Shown here: piece after piece, positions 11,385 to 21,624 of the stretch
How positions within the stretch are numbered: position 1 is the stretch's first letter
How the letters are laid out: the number at the start of each line of letters is the position of its first letter
Assembly (NCBI GenBank): GCA_014529385.2
Contig: CM043944.1
Coordinates: 177,313,740-177,377,739 of the forward strand
Direction: 5' to 3'
DNA length: 64,000 nt
Source: Adiantum capillus-veneris
Taxonomy: Eukaryota > Streptophyta > Polypodiopsida > Polypodiales > Pteridaceae
Notes under the pieces: generated by a model
What the model was told of the DNA's origin: nothing
Database searches by the model: none
The model's input: only the letters and a program-made list of their open reading frames with translations
Made by a program: the position numbers and the translations under genes

Positions 11385-11396
11385 TCCGGTTCAATA
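11214..11396 (+). repeat. R1 right (3') LTR
   Basis: It starts TGTTGAGC directly after the polypurine gagtggggg and ends GGTTCAATA, where the usual final CA has become TA. A CT run lies at about 11348-11381. The gtttta junction follows. Confidence 0.85.
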
Positions 11397-11401
11397 GTTT
11401 A

Positions 11402-13640
11402 GTTGCATTTATTAATTACCTAAAGCTCTCGATCACAAAAGGGGAAAGGGGTACACATGTTAGAAGGCTATCACTTACGCTGCTTAATTACCATTGGCTA
11501 AGCCTGGGGATGTCCAATAGGATGCTAGCAAGAGAAAATAGCAAGAGGGGTCGACCAAGAGAGAGAGAGGGGGCTGATTTTTCAAAGGCATTATCACCTA
11601 CACACTCACACTAGCTCATGTGTGGAGTAAGAATACTCTCTCTCCTTCTCAAGCTTTAATGGAAAGCTTATCACCTACTCCAAGCTTGTGAGAAGGGAGG
11701 CCTACACCAACAACTCTTGGCTTTGTGATGCAAATCCAACCAAGAGCCAAACTTCAATGCATGCTCATCTCCTCTACCATGCTAATTACTAAGATAAGCT
11801 ATGTTAGTATGAGTGATTATGTGAGGAGATGACATCTTTCTTGTAAGAATACTCCTTCTTCCTCTCAATCTACTCTTATACCCGGCTAGCTCTCAGCATA
11901 TTCGAAGGTGTGTGAGGTCTTGGGTCTGAGACCGTGAGGGAATTGATGTTGTGTTCGATAAGTGTTTTGCCTAGTGCATGAAGTTTCCATCTTCATTGCA
12001 CTAGCTAGTATTGAAGGAACACAAAGAATTGTATTGTAAAATGTCTATGTTGATGGGAAAAACCATAATACAAAGCGTTTTGGAGGGGGGACCGGCTCCA
12101 TGCAAATCCGGTCCTCAACTATTGTCAATTGCTTAATTTCTCACTCTTTTGAAGTATTGTTCATGCTATCTAACTAGGTGTTGTGCTTTTTTCTTCTCTC
12201 TCCACCCAAGCACTCTTGTTATTCTCATTAGGAAGCTATTCTAATGAAATGCTCACCATGATCATGCTATTTTCCGCTCTACACACAAGTTACTTGATCA
12301 ATAAATGTTACATTCGTATCATAGCATAAGGTTTCTCTTTTCTTGCTAGCTATAAATGGTCGGTACTATTAATTGCATGAGAGTAAGTAGAATAGGGATT
12401 TTTCAACCTTGCAGTGGCTTGCCTTTGTGCAGTTAACGGGGCATCACCATCGAGAGCTATGGTCTTAATAGTGGAGTCCTACGGGGCTTGCCTATGGCTT
12501 AACCACTATTGAGCTATTAGAAGCTTGACAGGAGCCGGTGCTGTTTTGGGAGAATGACCCTCTCTTTTGTTCCTTGCAATTAATGGTATTCGAGCCACGG
12601 GTATAGTAGCTTGAGTGCTTTTTCTAAAAGGGTAAAGAGGAGTAGCAACTAGGGCTGAGATATGAGGTGGTTTGGATCAAGAAAAGTTGTCCATAACCCA
12701 AAATTTGGCTTGCAAAGACTTCTTGACAATTTTACAAGTAATGGGTGGTCATTTGCTCATACTTGATTTTTGTCATGTAATAGGTGTGTACACATGATAG
12801 GTGAAGTGATTTGACAATTTCCAAGCAAAAATGATGCAAAAGTAAATAATCGTGATTATCAAAAACTTTGTAAATCTCACAAATTTTGACTTAGACATGT
12901 TTCATACACCTAATACAAGTCCTAAATTGAATTTGGTCAAGTTTGGTCATGTCGGCATCACTTTGTGCTATATCAACTCTAAAATCACCGCTTTTTGCGA
13001 CTACACTTCCTGTCGGGTTAGTCGGTCACTTTTGAGGCTTTGGACTTGTTTGCAACATAGTCATGAAGCAACATGTCCAATTCTGGCTCATTTGGAGTCA
13101 GTTTGGCCTTGTATGTCGAATTTGACACTTTGTAGCCTTAGAGCCGTTTTTTGCTTTTCGAGGGCTTTGCTTGATGGATTTCACCATCATATACATTATA
13201 TATGGACCCCATTAGCAAGCCATCCGTGGAGTCGAGTCGAGATTCTGGCATTTGTCAAAAACCTAACTTTTCTACTGGGGACCCCCTTGACCCCACTCAA
13301 ATGATCATCTGCTGGTATAGAAAGGCTGTATTATGTTAGGGTATGCTATGGTTCAAATCCCATCCGGTTTGGTCAAGCTGGCAGGTTGCTATGGTTAGTT
13401 TTAGGTTGTAGGTCTTCGTGCACTGCTCGATTTCTAGGGTTTTTTCTAAGGCTTTAGACTAGCTTTCGGCCGTACAAAATGGATCATTATCGAGTAAAGA
13501 ACTTACCCCTCATGTCTCGTGTGAGACTGCACTGAAAAAGGTCAACTGTGGGCTCCAAAAATGTCGCGCGAAAGAGGCTGAACTCTCTCTCTGCAAAGGG
13601 TCCAAGTGGAAATGAAGTGGTTTTAGCTTACAATGGATAT
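11402..13640. other. unassigned region, possible degenerate LTR end
   Basis: No gene recognised. At 12584-12596 tggtattcgagcc resembles an initiator-tRNA-Met primer site, and ccttgca just before it could be an LTR end, so 11.4-12.58 kb may contain an old LTR; no partner LTR was found. The longest frame (12852-13304, plus) has no recognisable domain and reads like chance translation. Confidence 0.3.
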
Positions 13641-13649
13641 CTATACCTT

Positions 13650-14531
13650 CACTTGCCGAACCAAATTTCCATCATTACTTGGGTATAAAATTTAAGCAAT
13701 GTGATGGTGGTATTGTCTTGTGTCAAAAATGTTAAATAGAAACATTTCTATGTAAGTTTGGCCTTCAGGATTGCAAACCTATTGCCACTCCCATGAAAAC
13801 AGGTTTGAATTGAGTCTTCATGATGTTGGTGATCCTGTAGATGTCACTCTTTACCAAACTTCTATTGGATGCATCATTTATGTATGCAACACAAGGCTGG
13901 ATAATCAATTTGCACTATCACAAGCTAGCAAGATTATGTATAGCCCAGGGTTTAAGCATTGGAAGGCTATCAAGAGAATTTTCCTCTACTTGAGTGGCAC
14001 TTTACATCTGGACTTGTTTTATCCTAAGGGGGGATCATTGTCGTCAGACTTAGCTTGCATGCTTTTTCAGACTCAGATTGAGCTAGTTGTTTGCACATGC
14101 GAGTGTCCACAAGTGGTTTTTGTTTCATGCTTGGCGAGTCATGGATATCATGATTGAGAAAGAAGAAACCTACTATGGACACTTCTAGTTGTGAGGCTGA
14201 GTACAGGGAAGTCTTCATAGCAGCTATGATTGAGTGTGTATGGCTCAGACGTCTTGTGGCTTATTTGGGTGCTGGACAAGACACTGCCGACACTATTTAC
14301 ACTGAAAGTTAGAGCGCATTGGTAGTTGCAAGGAACCTAGTTTTTTATGCTCGCACAAAGCATATTGAGGTGCATTATCACTATGCCAGGGAGAGGCTCT
14401 CAGCAGAAGAGATCAGCTTGGCTTATGTGCCAACTCAGGACAACCTTGGAGATCTTTTCACAAAGGCATTGTCTCATGAGACGTTCGAAGCTTTCTGCAA
14501 ATATTTGGGTTTACTCCCCTTTGTGGGCTAA
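13650..14531 (+). pseudogene. copia pol remnant (RT C-terminus and RNase H)
   Basis: The plus strand encodes the end of a Ty1/copia polyprotein. About 13675 reads HYLGIKFKQ (the FLGI motif); from 13771 come an STPM-like region, then LYQTSIGCIIYVCNTRLD, HWKAIKRIFLYLSGTL, and after a frameshift near 14150 the RNase H parts SSCEAEYRE, ARTKHIEVHYHYARE and DLFTKALS. A stop lies near 14310, so the copy is dead. The rest of pol upstream is missing. Its 3' LTR follows at 14607. Confidence 0.85.
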
Positions 14532-14606
14532 TCATGTCCTCAGGGCATGGCACTTTCCTTTACTTATGTAACAGCTCTTGCTCACCGCATCACTCCATGG
14601 GGGATT

Positions 14607-14814
14607 TGTTATGGTGATGTGTGTGAATACACTTAGGACAGTCGGGGCATTTTGTCCCTCACTAGGAGGTTTTTCCCCATGCATTGTGTATACGCCCATC
14701 ATTTTAGGGCTATTGATCTTTCCCTTGCTAAGTAATACACTCTTTGTTTTGTGCCTTGAGCTTCCTTTGTCTTCTCCAAGATGTGTGTCTTTTCTTGAAA
14801 CCCTAATTCCAACA
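14607..14814 (+). repeat. 3' LTR of the 13.6-kb copia remnant
   Basis: A 208-bp LTR, TGTTATGGTGATG ... CCCTAATTCCAACA, follows a purine tract (ccatggggga). It is clearly related along its whole length to the LTR at 33134-33348 on the other strand, so both belong to one copia family. Confidence 0.85.
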
Positions 14815-14879
14815 CTACCACACCATTGGATTTGTGCTAAAGATTGAGGGAAAAAAGGGTGAAAACAATATTTTGGCCA

Positions 14880-15552
14880 AAATGACCATAACTCTGAAAT
14901 TCTGAAAAATTGACGGTAGAGAGCTCAAAAGTGATCCACATTAAAAATTTTATGGATCAAATACATCAACATACTCTCTAGAAGAATCTGGAAAGTTTGG
15001 CCAGATTTTGTGGAGGAACATCGATCGCGATCCGTACCCTAGAGACCTTTTTTGTAGAAAACTCGTCAATGAGAGTGAGCATCAATGGGATATTGCTCTG
15101 ATCATGTTTTCTTGAAATAAAAACTCAAAATCACATCCAAATTGAATGATAGGGCAAAAATAGCAAAGCAAGCATTCCAGACAAAGAATTTGCGATTTTT
15201 CGACTTCTTAGGATCCAAATTAAAAAAGGGGTGAGATTTGGTGCATAGCAAAATTCATGAAAAATTGTTGTCAAATATGGATCACAATCCATGTCTTTCT
15301 GACATTTGGAAATGGTATTTGTCAAGTGCATCCTTGATAACTAGTGGAACAATTTTGCCAAAAAGGACCGTAGCAAAAAATTACAAAAAGTTGATTAAAA
15401 CGCCAAAATTCGGCCAAATAACCAAAAACCACAAGGCAAACTAAAAAGCTCACTTTTGACTAGGAAAACATTATCCAGATTAAAAAAAAAGTGGTAGAGT
15501 AGACTACTGACACTACTGGTAATCATCAGGCCAAATTTGGAGTTTAGATGTG
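14880..15552. repeat. about 280-bp palindrome-bearing repeat array, left part
   Basis: Two units of a diverged tandem array lie here. Each carries a palindrome of the type CATGGATCnnnATCCATG: a mutated copy at 15021-15034 and a good one at 15277-15292. The array continues on the other side of the CACTA element. When the insertion is removed, the spacing across it is about 282 bp, the same as between later units. Confidence 0.7.
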
Positions 15553-15569
15553 CACTATAAGAGGTTGTG

Positions 15570-15820
15570 TGCACTTGTGACGTTTTTAGCGACAAAAATA
15601 CATTGGGTTTTTATACTCCCCGACGTCACTAAGATCGTTGCTAATAGCGTCGATATGGAACGTCACTATGAGCGACACTATAACCATTGCTATATGCATT
15701 GCTACCGCTGTTGTTATATAGCAAGCATATAGTGACACTTACAAGCTACTATAGCAATGTTTATAGCGACATTGCAGAGCCTTATATAGTGATGCTTATA
15801 GCGACACCCGAGAGTAAAAT
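15570..15820. repeat. CACTA left subterminal repeats
   Basis: Short motifs (agcgaca, cgacgtcac, gcgtcgat, agcgacac, agtgacac, agcgacat, agtgatgc, agcgacac) recur every 15-40 bp in both orientations. In the En/Spm family such subterminal repeats bind the TNPA-type protein. The matching cluster is at 28710-28840. Confidence 0.7.
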
Positions 15821-16298
15821 TTTTTGGTTTCAATGCCCTGCCACCCATCAACCATATTGGATGCTCCAATAATATAGTAAACCTAAATGAGTCCAAGATA
15901 AGCATAGATTCACCTTTGAAAGAAAGTGAAAGCTTATGTATAGACCCAGAATAGTCATGACAATTGTACACATCATAGGCAAAATCACTTGATTGTAAAG
16001 CTTTGCAAATGTAATAGTTACAACACCATTGTCATTCTTGATAAAATATACATGGTTTTCCAATAGTTACAAAAAGATCTATACACGTGATCTCATGATA
16101 CATATTCTATGACAAAAAAAAACTAATGCTATCTACCTATGGCGAGACTAACATTGTCTAATCAAACATCTCATCACATCCAAGCAGCGTATCTGTCGGA
16201 TTCTGCAAAAAAACAATACGACAACTTTTTATGAGTATATATAAACATATAAATTACAAAACAATACAACAAATAAAAAAGAGTAAACCTTAATACTA

Positions 16299-17354
16299 AC
16301 CATGCCACCGCGAGAACTCAGAATGTCCATCAGGGCGTTTAAGCCCTTCTTGCCCCTGCGTACTCGCACTTGTACGGTGTGGGGTCACGTCTTGTCATTG
16401 ACCACTGTTCAAAACATACAAAGAATCCATTATGCTAGAATTTAAAAGTGCAAATAGACATAACTAGCAAATATAAAGAGCAATGCAAAAACATTTACAA
16501 AATCGGCCTCAAATGATGCCCACCTGCTGTTCCCCAAATGTGGTCTGTTCCACCCATGCTTTATTGCTTTTTGCACCTCAGAATGCTTGTGCGTGCAGTA
16601 TTCACACATTCGAACCTTCATCAGGTCTTCATTGAAGCGATCACTCCATGTTGACACGGGAAACTCATCATGCAACATGCTGATGACTCTGTATTTTAAT
16701 TCACTTGATACTTCAGTCCAGGTGTTTAGTATGTAGTGTCTAAACACCTGAGAGCAAATACCGCGCATGCACGAGATCACCTTCTTGCCTTCATCATCCA
16801 AGATGATGCCGTTGTTGAAGTCGACGGAGTGAGGCAAGCCCTCTTGCCTGCGATGCGTGAACTTGGGTGTCCCGACACGGGTCTCTAGCGGCATGTTGAT
16901 GGTAGTACGGACGTCAGGTGTCTCCACTAGAGTTTGGGCCCCGAAGCGAGGAGTGTCGACTTGGGTGACCCTTGGAGGAGTAGGTAGCGGTGTGTAGCCA
17001 GGAACGGTCGTCATCCGCGTAAAACCTGGCATAGATGGCGATGCCGTGGCTGGTGTCGAAGTGGGCAAAGAAGAGGAAGGTGAATAGCCTCATCGAACCG
17101 AGGTGATGTCGAGGCATCAGTGGAAGCATCCCACAAAAACCACCGTCGCCACCACTGGAGCGTCGGTGCCTAGACGAGCGTGAATATCGTCTCGTCAACA
17201 CCAAAGTTTTAGAGCGTGCTGAATGCTCCAAACTAGCGGAGGACGCTGAAGGAGTAGAACAACGTGATGGTGCTCTAGAACGATGACAATCCTCGTACCA
17301 GTACCTCTACGGGGATGACAAAGAAGAAAGAAAGTCGTCATCATCCATACCTGC
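16299..17354 (-). pseudogene. CACTA Transposase_24-like (TNPA-type) gene remnant
   Basis: Minus strand 17068-16442 encodes a Pro/Thr-rich leader followed by a globular part resembling plant Transposase_24: GKKVISCMRGICSQVFRHY, then a W-containing segment with LKYRVISMLHDEFP, and later CTHKHSEVQKAIKHGWNRP. Another frame (17231-16914) overlaps its start, so either a frameshift or an intron lies near 17000. A likely 3' exon around 16395-16302 reads RGKKGLNALMDILSSRGG before a gttagt donor. In CACTA elements this second gene encodes a protein that binds the subterminal repeats. Element P sits just upstream of its probable start (ATG near 17350). Confidence 0.6.
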
Positions 17355-17406
17355 ATTAAGCACACGAACATTTAATCTTAATATGGAATGAGAAGAAAAC
17401 ATGGAC

Positions 17407-17410
<4 letters not shown>

Positions 17411-17452
<42 letters not shown>
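17411..17452. repeat. (AG)n microsatellite
   Basis: About 20 AG units inside the CACTA element, 35 bp from the insertion site of element P. Confidence 0.95.
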
Positions 17453-17459
<7 letters not shown>

Positions 17460-17485
17460 TAGAGAGGACTCATAAAGAGGGAGAT

Positions 17486-17736
17486 TGTGCGCTCCTTGCC
17501 GCACTGTCGAAGCAAGGGACTTGCCAATACACCGTGTGCGAGCCACAAACGGCTCCAAGCACACAACAAGCCTAAACTAGCAAGCTCAAGAGAGCAAAGG
17601 GTGTGTCACTCACCGCTCTACGCTCGCCTTCGTGGTGGATTCCTCGCCGCGATGAAGAAGAAGCTGCAGTCGTGCCGCGCTCAACCGCCTCGCCGCCGTC
17701 GTGCCTTCGTAATGCTCGATCGCACACACACTCTCC

Positions 17737-17777
<41 letters not shown>

Positions 17778-18074
17778 GAGGAGGTGAAGAAGAAGAAGAT
17801 GGAGATGGAGCAAGAGCACTCTTCTATTGCACAAATGAGAGAATGAGTAAAAATTAGGTTTAGTTGGCTTTTATAGGAGCTCACCCCATTCACACTTGGG
17901 CGCCCATGCTTAGCCAACTAATCCCTTGAATGTCCCAGTTAGAGTGCACCTGTCATCGGCGATCACTCTTACCCTTTTCCTATTGGTCCGACAAGCCCGG
18001 TACCTGACTCTACCAAATACATAATACACGTCCGTCGTAGGTAATGGGGTGTCCGTGAGCCGTGAGGGTTAACA
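17486..18074 (-). repeat. element P 3' LTR
   Basis: On the minus strand it starts TGTTAACCCTCACGG and ends GGAGCGCACA. It contains CT and CA runs (17731-17777). It matches 24833-25421 at about 99.5 percent by eye. The open frames it shows are produced by these simple repeats and recur in both LTRs. Confidence 0.95.
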
Positions 18075-18087
18075 TGCCCCCCTTCCT

Positions 18088-19700
18088 GATGTAGATTCCG
18101 TCCTCGGAAGCTATTGAGTTGAAGCTGGTTCGTCGAGGTGGAAGAGCATTTGAGATGAATGTCCTTAGCCTTCTTCAGTCACTGCAAAATCAAACAACAT
18201 TGGCACAGTAATTGCATTCTCTTAAAAAGCATATGCAGTTTTAGGTAGACAAATTGATTGGTAAAAGAATTTCAAACAATTTGGTAGCAATGAACATTAA
18301 ATTGCAATGTAAGCAAATGCATAAGCAGATGTAAAGGTAGAAAATTAAACAAGTCCGGGGTCGCTAATTTGACGGTCGAAAGGCACTAGAGATCGAATAT
18401 TAATACCATGGGTGAGCTTCTTAATTTTCTGTGGTCAATTAAGTTGTTTAATCGCGAGAGCCAAGTATTCATGTTCGAGGGCTGACTAGAGGCTATATCT
18501 AGAAAACCTTGTAGTTAAGCTACCATAAAAGGAATTTCTCATGAAATCATCGCCTGGCTGATTACTTTTTCTTTGACCCCCCAAAGTCTTTTCACATTGA
18601 TTCAATTATGATGTGTGTGCTTATTTTGTATGCCTTGGGTTTTTTGCTTTTCAAGGAAAAGCGCCCACACTGGGAACCTCTAGGGCTCTAGTACCATAGG
18701 CAATACATGTGAGTGAAGTACCAAATCAAGCTGAGATTTCTCTTCCAGCTTAAAATTTTACATTGTGGCACTTTGATTTTTTGTTTGTTCATTTTCAACA
18801 TTTTAATTTTGTAACTTTGGGGGGTCATATAACATTGTTACCCTCCCCAGGCTCATCACATTATTAAACTCCCTTTATAATACTTAAGCTAAAGGTCACT
18901 AGGGTTAAGCCCACTAGAAAGCCCTAGTACATTTCATACAATGCTGCCTAAATCAGATTAAGAACCTAAGTAACCATTGCTTATTAGGAAGGCATTCCCC
19001 ATGGTATTAAGAGAAGATTTCTAATACCTAGCTTGGTCAAACTAGCTTAGTCGGACTGCTTGATTTTTAAACCTAGACAAGTGATTATGACAAAACATTA
19101 CATTGAATTAAATGTTTGATACTAAGCCAATGCGCTGAATATTATGCTACCAATCACAATCAAAGCAGACAAACATAGATGCAAAAAGATAAGGGGCAAT
19201 GCTAATGGACAAGAAACACCTGTTTGTGTTGATGGTCGCGCTTGATCTGAAGTGTGAACGAGAGAAAGGTTCCATGAAGGTCCAAATCCTATCAATAGCA
19301 ACACGCTCCTGTACACACTATGAAACACAAACAATACCTCTAGGAGGCACATCAGTGGGAAAAGAGAACTTTGCTAATCACTCAAATCTAAAACAGAAAC
19401 ACTCCTAACGTACTAATCTTACCTACCCTCCATCACTCAAGTGATGAGGATCAAAGGTGTTTCATGGCATAGGTTTCTGTTTCACTGTACCAGATGTGAC
19501 ATGTGTAGGTCTGAGTCAATGTTTTGACTTTTAATGTGCATACTCGTTTGCTAATTGCTCTTGCTCTTTTTTTTTTTTTTGTGAGTATAAAGCTTTATAT
19601 GTACATCCCCTAAGATCGGAGATTAAGAGGTCAGGGAGAAAGGTTGAGAGGGAAGCAAATGAATGATGACTGTCAGCAAACACTCCCCCCTTCCTTGGGT
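18088..19700. other. non-coding 3' internal region of element P
   Basis: About 1.6 kb between the last Gag-Pro frame and the purine tract. No RT, RNase H or integrase motif was found on either strand. A run of T lies at 19568-19580. This is the stretch where pol is absent. Confidence 0.6.
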
Positions 19701-19703
19701 AGA

Positions 19704-20024
19704 TCATACCGTTTGAAATGAGCTTGTCACCCTTTGAAACCAATTGTTCCAGTTGGTAATAGGTGAGGATTTTTGCCAGTAGTTTTCTATTATCCTAGGT
19801 GCCTCGTCAAGCCGCAAGGGTGGTAAGGTACTCTCCCAGGATCGAGCTTGAAGTGGTTCATCAGGTGATTTTTGAACACTGGGAGGTGTGGATTCTTTGG
19901 TAGCTTCATGGAGGTCCACTACTATAGATGGAGGCTGTGTAGAAGCTTTTACCTCTATGGATGTATTACATGAGGAGCTAGTATCTTCATGGGAATACCC
20001 TCCTTCCTGAGCTAGGTGGAACAA
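19704..20024 (-). CDS. element P: C-terminal frame after protease
   Basis: A minus-strand frame of 106 codons overlaps the end of the protease frame by about 38 bp in another phase. It is Ser/Pro/Thr-rich with SIVVDLHEATKEST and a Trp-rich end (NWNNWFQRV). No family was recognised. It may be the continuation of the polyprotein after a frameshift, or only a remnant. Confidence 0.4.
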   Translation of the reverse strand: MFHLAQEGGYSHEDTSSSCNTSIEVKASTQPPSIVVDLHEATKESTPPSVQKSPDEPLQARSWESTLPPLRLDEAPRIIENYWQKSSPITNWNNWFQRVTSSFQTV

Positions 20025-21624
20025 ATTGTTCTTTCTTTGGTATCCAAACTAGCTCTGGACTGGGTATGTAGCATTCTGTCATCCTTCCCTTTCCACGATC
20101 ATTGATTCGTTTTGGAGCTACGGGATTGGGATCACTTGGGTCAGGTGTTAGGTAAGAGCACAATCTACGTTTTGGCACCCAGATTTGATCATTTCCTTGA
20201 TAGTAGCCTTGGGCTTCCAATAGTCGTTTAGGAATCCATCGCAACATTTTCTTACTTTTCTTGGAGCGAGTGGTACGTTTCTTACAAGGCTTCTGTTTTT
20301 TAGCACTAGCTATGGTCGCTAAGGAAGCTTTAGGGACCCACTTGTATGTTTTCTTCGTTACATTAGGATGAGTCTTGTCGGAAGCGATATGCATTGCTTG
20401 TAGCATATTTAAGGGTACAGGCATTTCATCCCCCTCAGGTGTTACCCAGGTCGTCCCCCTATTTCCCCAAGTGTCTATGGTTGATGCTAGGTGGACCCAA
20501 TCCACATTGTCCGACTCAGTCATCCCAGGTAGGATATCCATATAAGGAGAATCTTGGTCAATGTCTGTATCCTTCTTACAAGTGTAACAATATTGTAGTG
20601 GGGCCGAGTGAACTGTGGTGTCAGAGCGATGATCAATAATGGTTTTACTCCCTAAGGGGGGTACCTTACCAGTCACCAAATCCACTCTAAAGACAGAGTC
20701 TTGGAATTGCAAATAGACATGATTTTTAGACCAATCATGAACCATTTGTGCTTCCCTCATGAATGGTCGTCCTAAAATCATTTCATATGACATAAGGTGT
20801 TTACAGAAATCCATTACAATGAACGTATGTCGTACCTTGTGTCCTAGAACTTTGATATTAAGATCCTTGAGCATCCCCATAGGTTTGTCTATGGTACCAT
20901 TTGCCATCTTTACCACAATGTTAGTAACACTGAGGCGGGGTTTTCCCATGGATTCCCAACAATATTTTGTAACGATGCTAACTCCCGCACCACCATCAAG
21001 AATTCCCTTTATAGTTAATCCCTTGGTAGTGATGGGTAGGGTCGCATTAGACTCGTCGCCTTCAAAATACTGCCCTAGTTCGTTAATGGGTACCTCGATC
21101 ACAGACTCGTGTCCATCTAAGTCAAGTGATTTCCCATGATTTTCCTCATCAATCATAATCGAGTCAGGCCTATTTGGTTGCGCAAACTGCGGTAATCCCG
21201 TTCGTAGATCTCCGTTAAGGAATGCTCGAAGTGCAAGGAATAACTCAGGATCTCCATACAGCTTTGCTATGATCGTGGTTCGGACCTCAGAAGACATGAA
21301 GTCCACTAGTTTGGCAACATTCATTGGCGTTTTGCAGGGTGTAGGTCCTTGACTAGGAACTGGTGAGGATGGAATCTCATATTCCTCAATGGGATCAGGT
21401 ATTCCTTCCTTAAACATCCTTTCCAACAAGAAGGGTGTATGCTCACTTTCTGATGTCCCGTCCTCACTCCCTTCTTGGATGATACTAGATATGGCTAACG
21501 GTCTATGGTTCATGTGGGGTGGATGAACTTGCGTGGGAAACACTGTGTCATGAATTTTGACCTGCATGGGTTCTGGTTCTAGTTTCCTTTGAGTTTCCTC
21601 CACTAAACCTCTTAGATGTTTCAC
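19987..21624 (-). CDS. element P: retropepsin-like protease with WxPK-repeat tail
   Basis: The frame of 545 codons contains a retroviral-type aspartic protease near residues 205-320: IKGILDGGAGVSIVT is the active-site loop (DGGA in place of DSGA), followed by LGHKVRHTFIV and YEMILGRPFM, the ILG motif of the fold. Such proteases cut the Gag polyprotein. The C-terminal 150 residues hold four W[VI]PK motifs among Lys/Arg-rich sequence (KWVPK, RWIPK, IWVPK, VWIPK). It lies in the same frame as the upstream Gag frames, separated from the zinc-knuckle part by one in-frame TAG (21625-21627). No RT follows. Confidence 0.8.
   Translation of the reverse strand: MKHLRGLVEETQRKLEPEPMQVKIHDTVFPTQVHPPHMNHRPLAISSIIQEGSEDGTSESEHTPFLLERMFKEGIPDPIEEYEIPSSPVPSQGPTPCKTPMNVAKLVDFMSSEVRTTIIAKLYGDPELFLALRAFLNGDLRTGLPQFAQPNRPDSIMIDEENHGKSLDLDGHESVIEVPINELGQYFEGDESNATLPITTKGLTIKGILDGGAGVSIVTKYCWESMGKPRLSVTNIVVKMANGTIDKPMGMLKDLNIKVLGHKVRHTFIVMDFCKHLMSYEMILGRPFMREAQMVHDWSKNHVYLQFQDSVFRVDLVTGKVPPLGSKTIIDHRSDTTVHSAPLQYCYTCKKDTDIDQDSPYMDILPGMTESDNVDWVHLASTIDTWGNRGTTWVTPEGDEMPVPLNMLQAMHIASDKTHPNVTKKTYKWVPKASLATIASAKKQKPCKKRTTRSKKSKKMLRWIPKRLLEAQGYYQGNDQIWVPKRRLCSYLTPDPSDPNPVAPKRINDRGKGRMTECYIPSPELVWIPKKEQFVPPSSGRRVFP

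Larger units (their letters stand above)
8566..11396 (+). mobile_element. R1: non-autonomous short-LTR retrotransposon, internally inverted
   Basis: Two LTRs of about 180 bp (8566-8744 and 11214-11396) enclose 2.5 kb without a recognisable protein. The five bases before the first LTR (gttta, 8561-8565) recur directly after the second (11397-11401), so this is one insertion. The 3' LTR is preceded by the PPT-like gagtggggg. The left half (8745-10216) is turned around: it carries a partial LTR and the tRNA-Met primer site reading on the minus strand, while the right half (10217-11213) has the expected plus orientation. The right half holds tandem repeats shared with R2. The size (2831 bp) nearly equals that of R2 (2812 bp). 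Confidence 0.8.

Noticed and set aside
12852-13304. 150-codon plus-strand frame
   Set aside because: No recognisable domain, no splice or promoter context, composition like translated AT-rich non-coding DNA.
17487-17917. Several overlapping open frames on both strands with Ser-Leu, Thr-His and Arg-Glu runs, repeated at 24732-25264
   Set aside because: They are translations of CT/CA microsatellites and flanks inside the two identical LTRs of element P, not genes.
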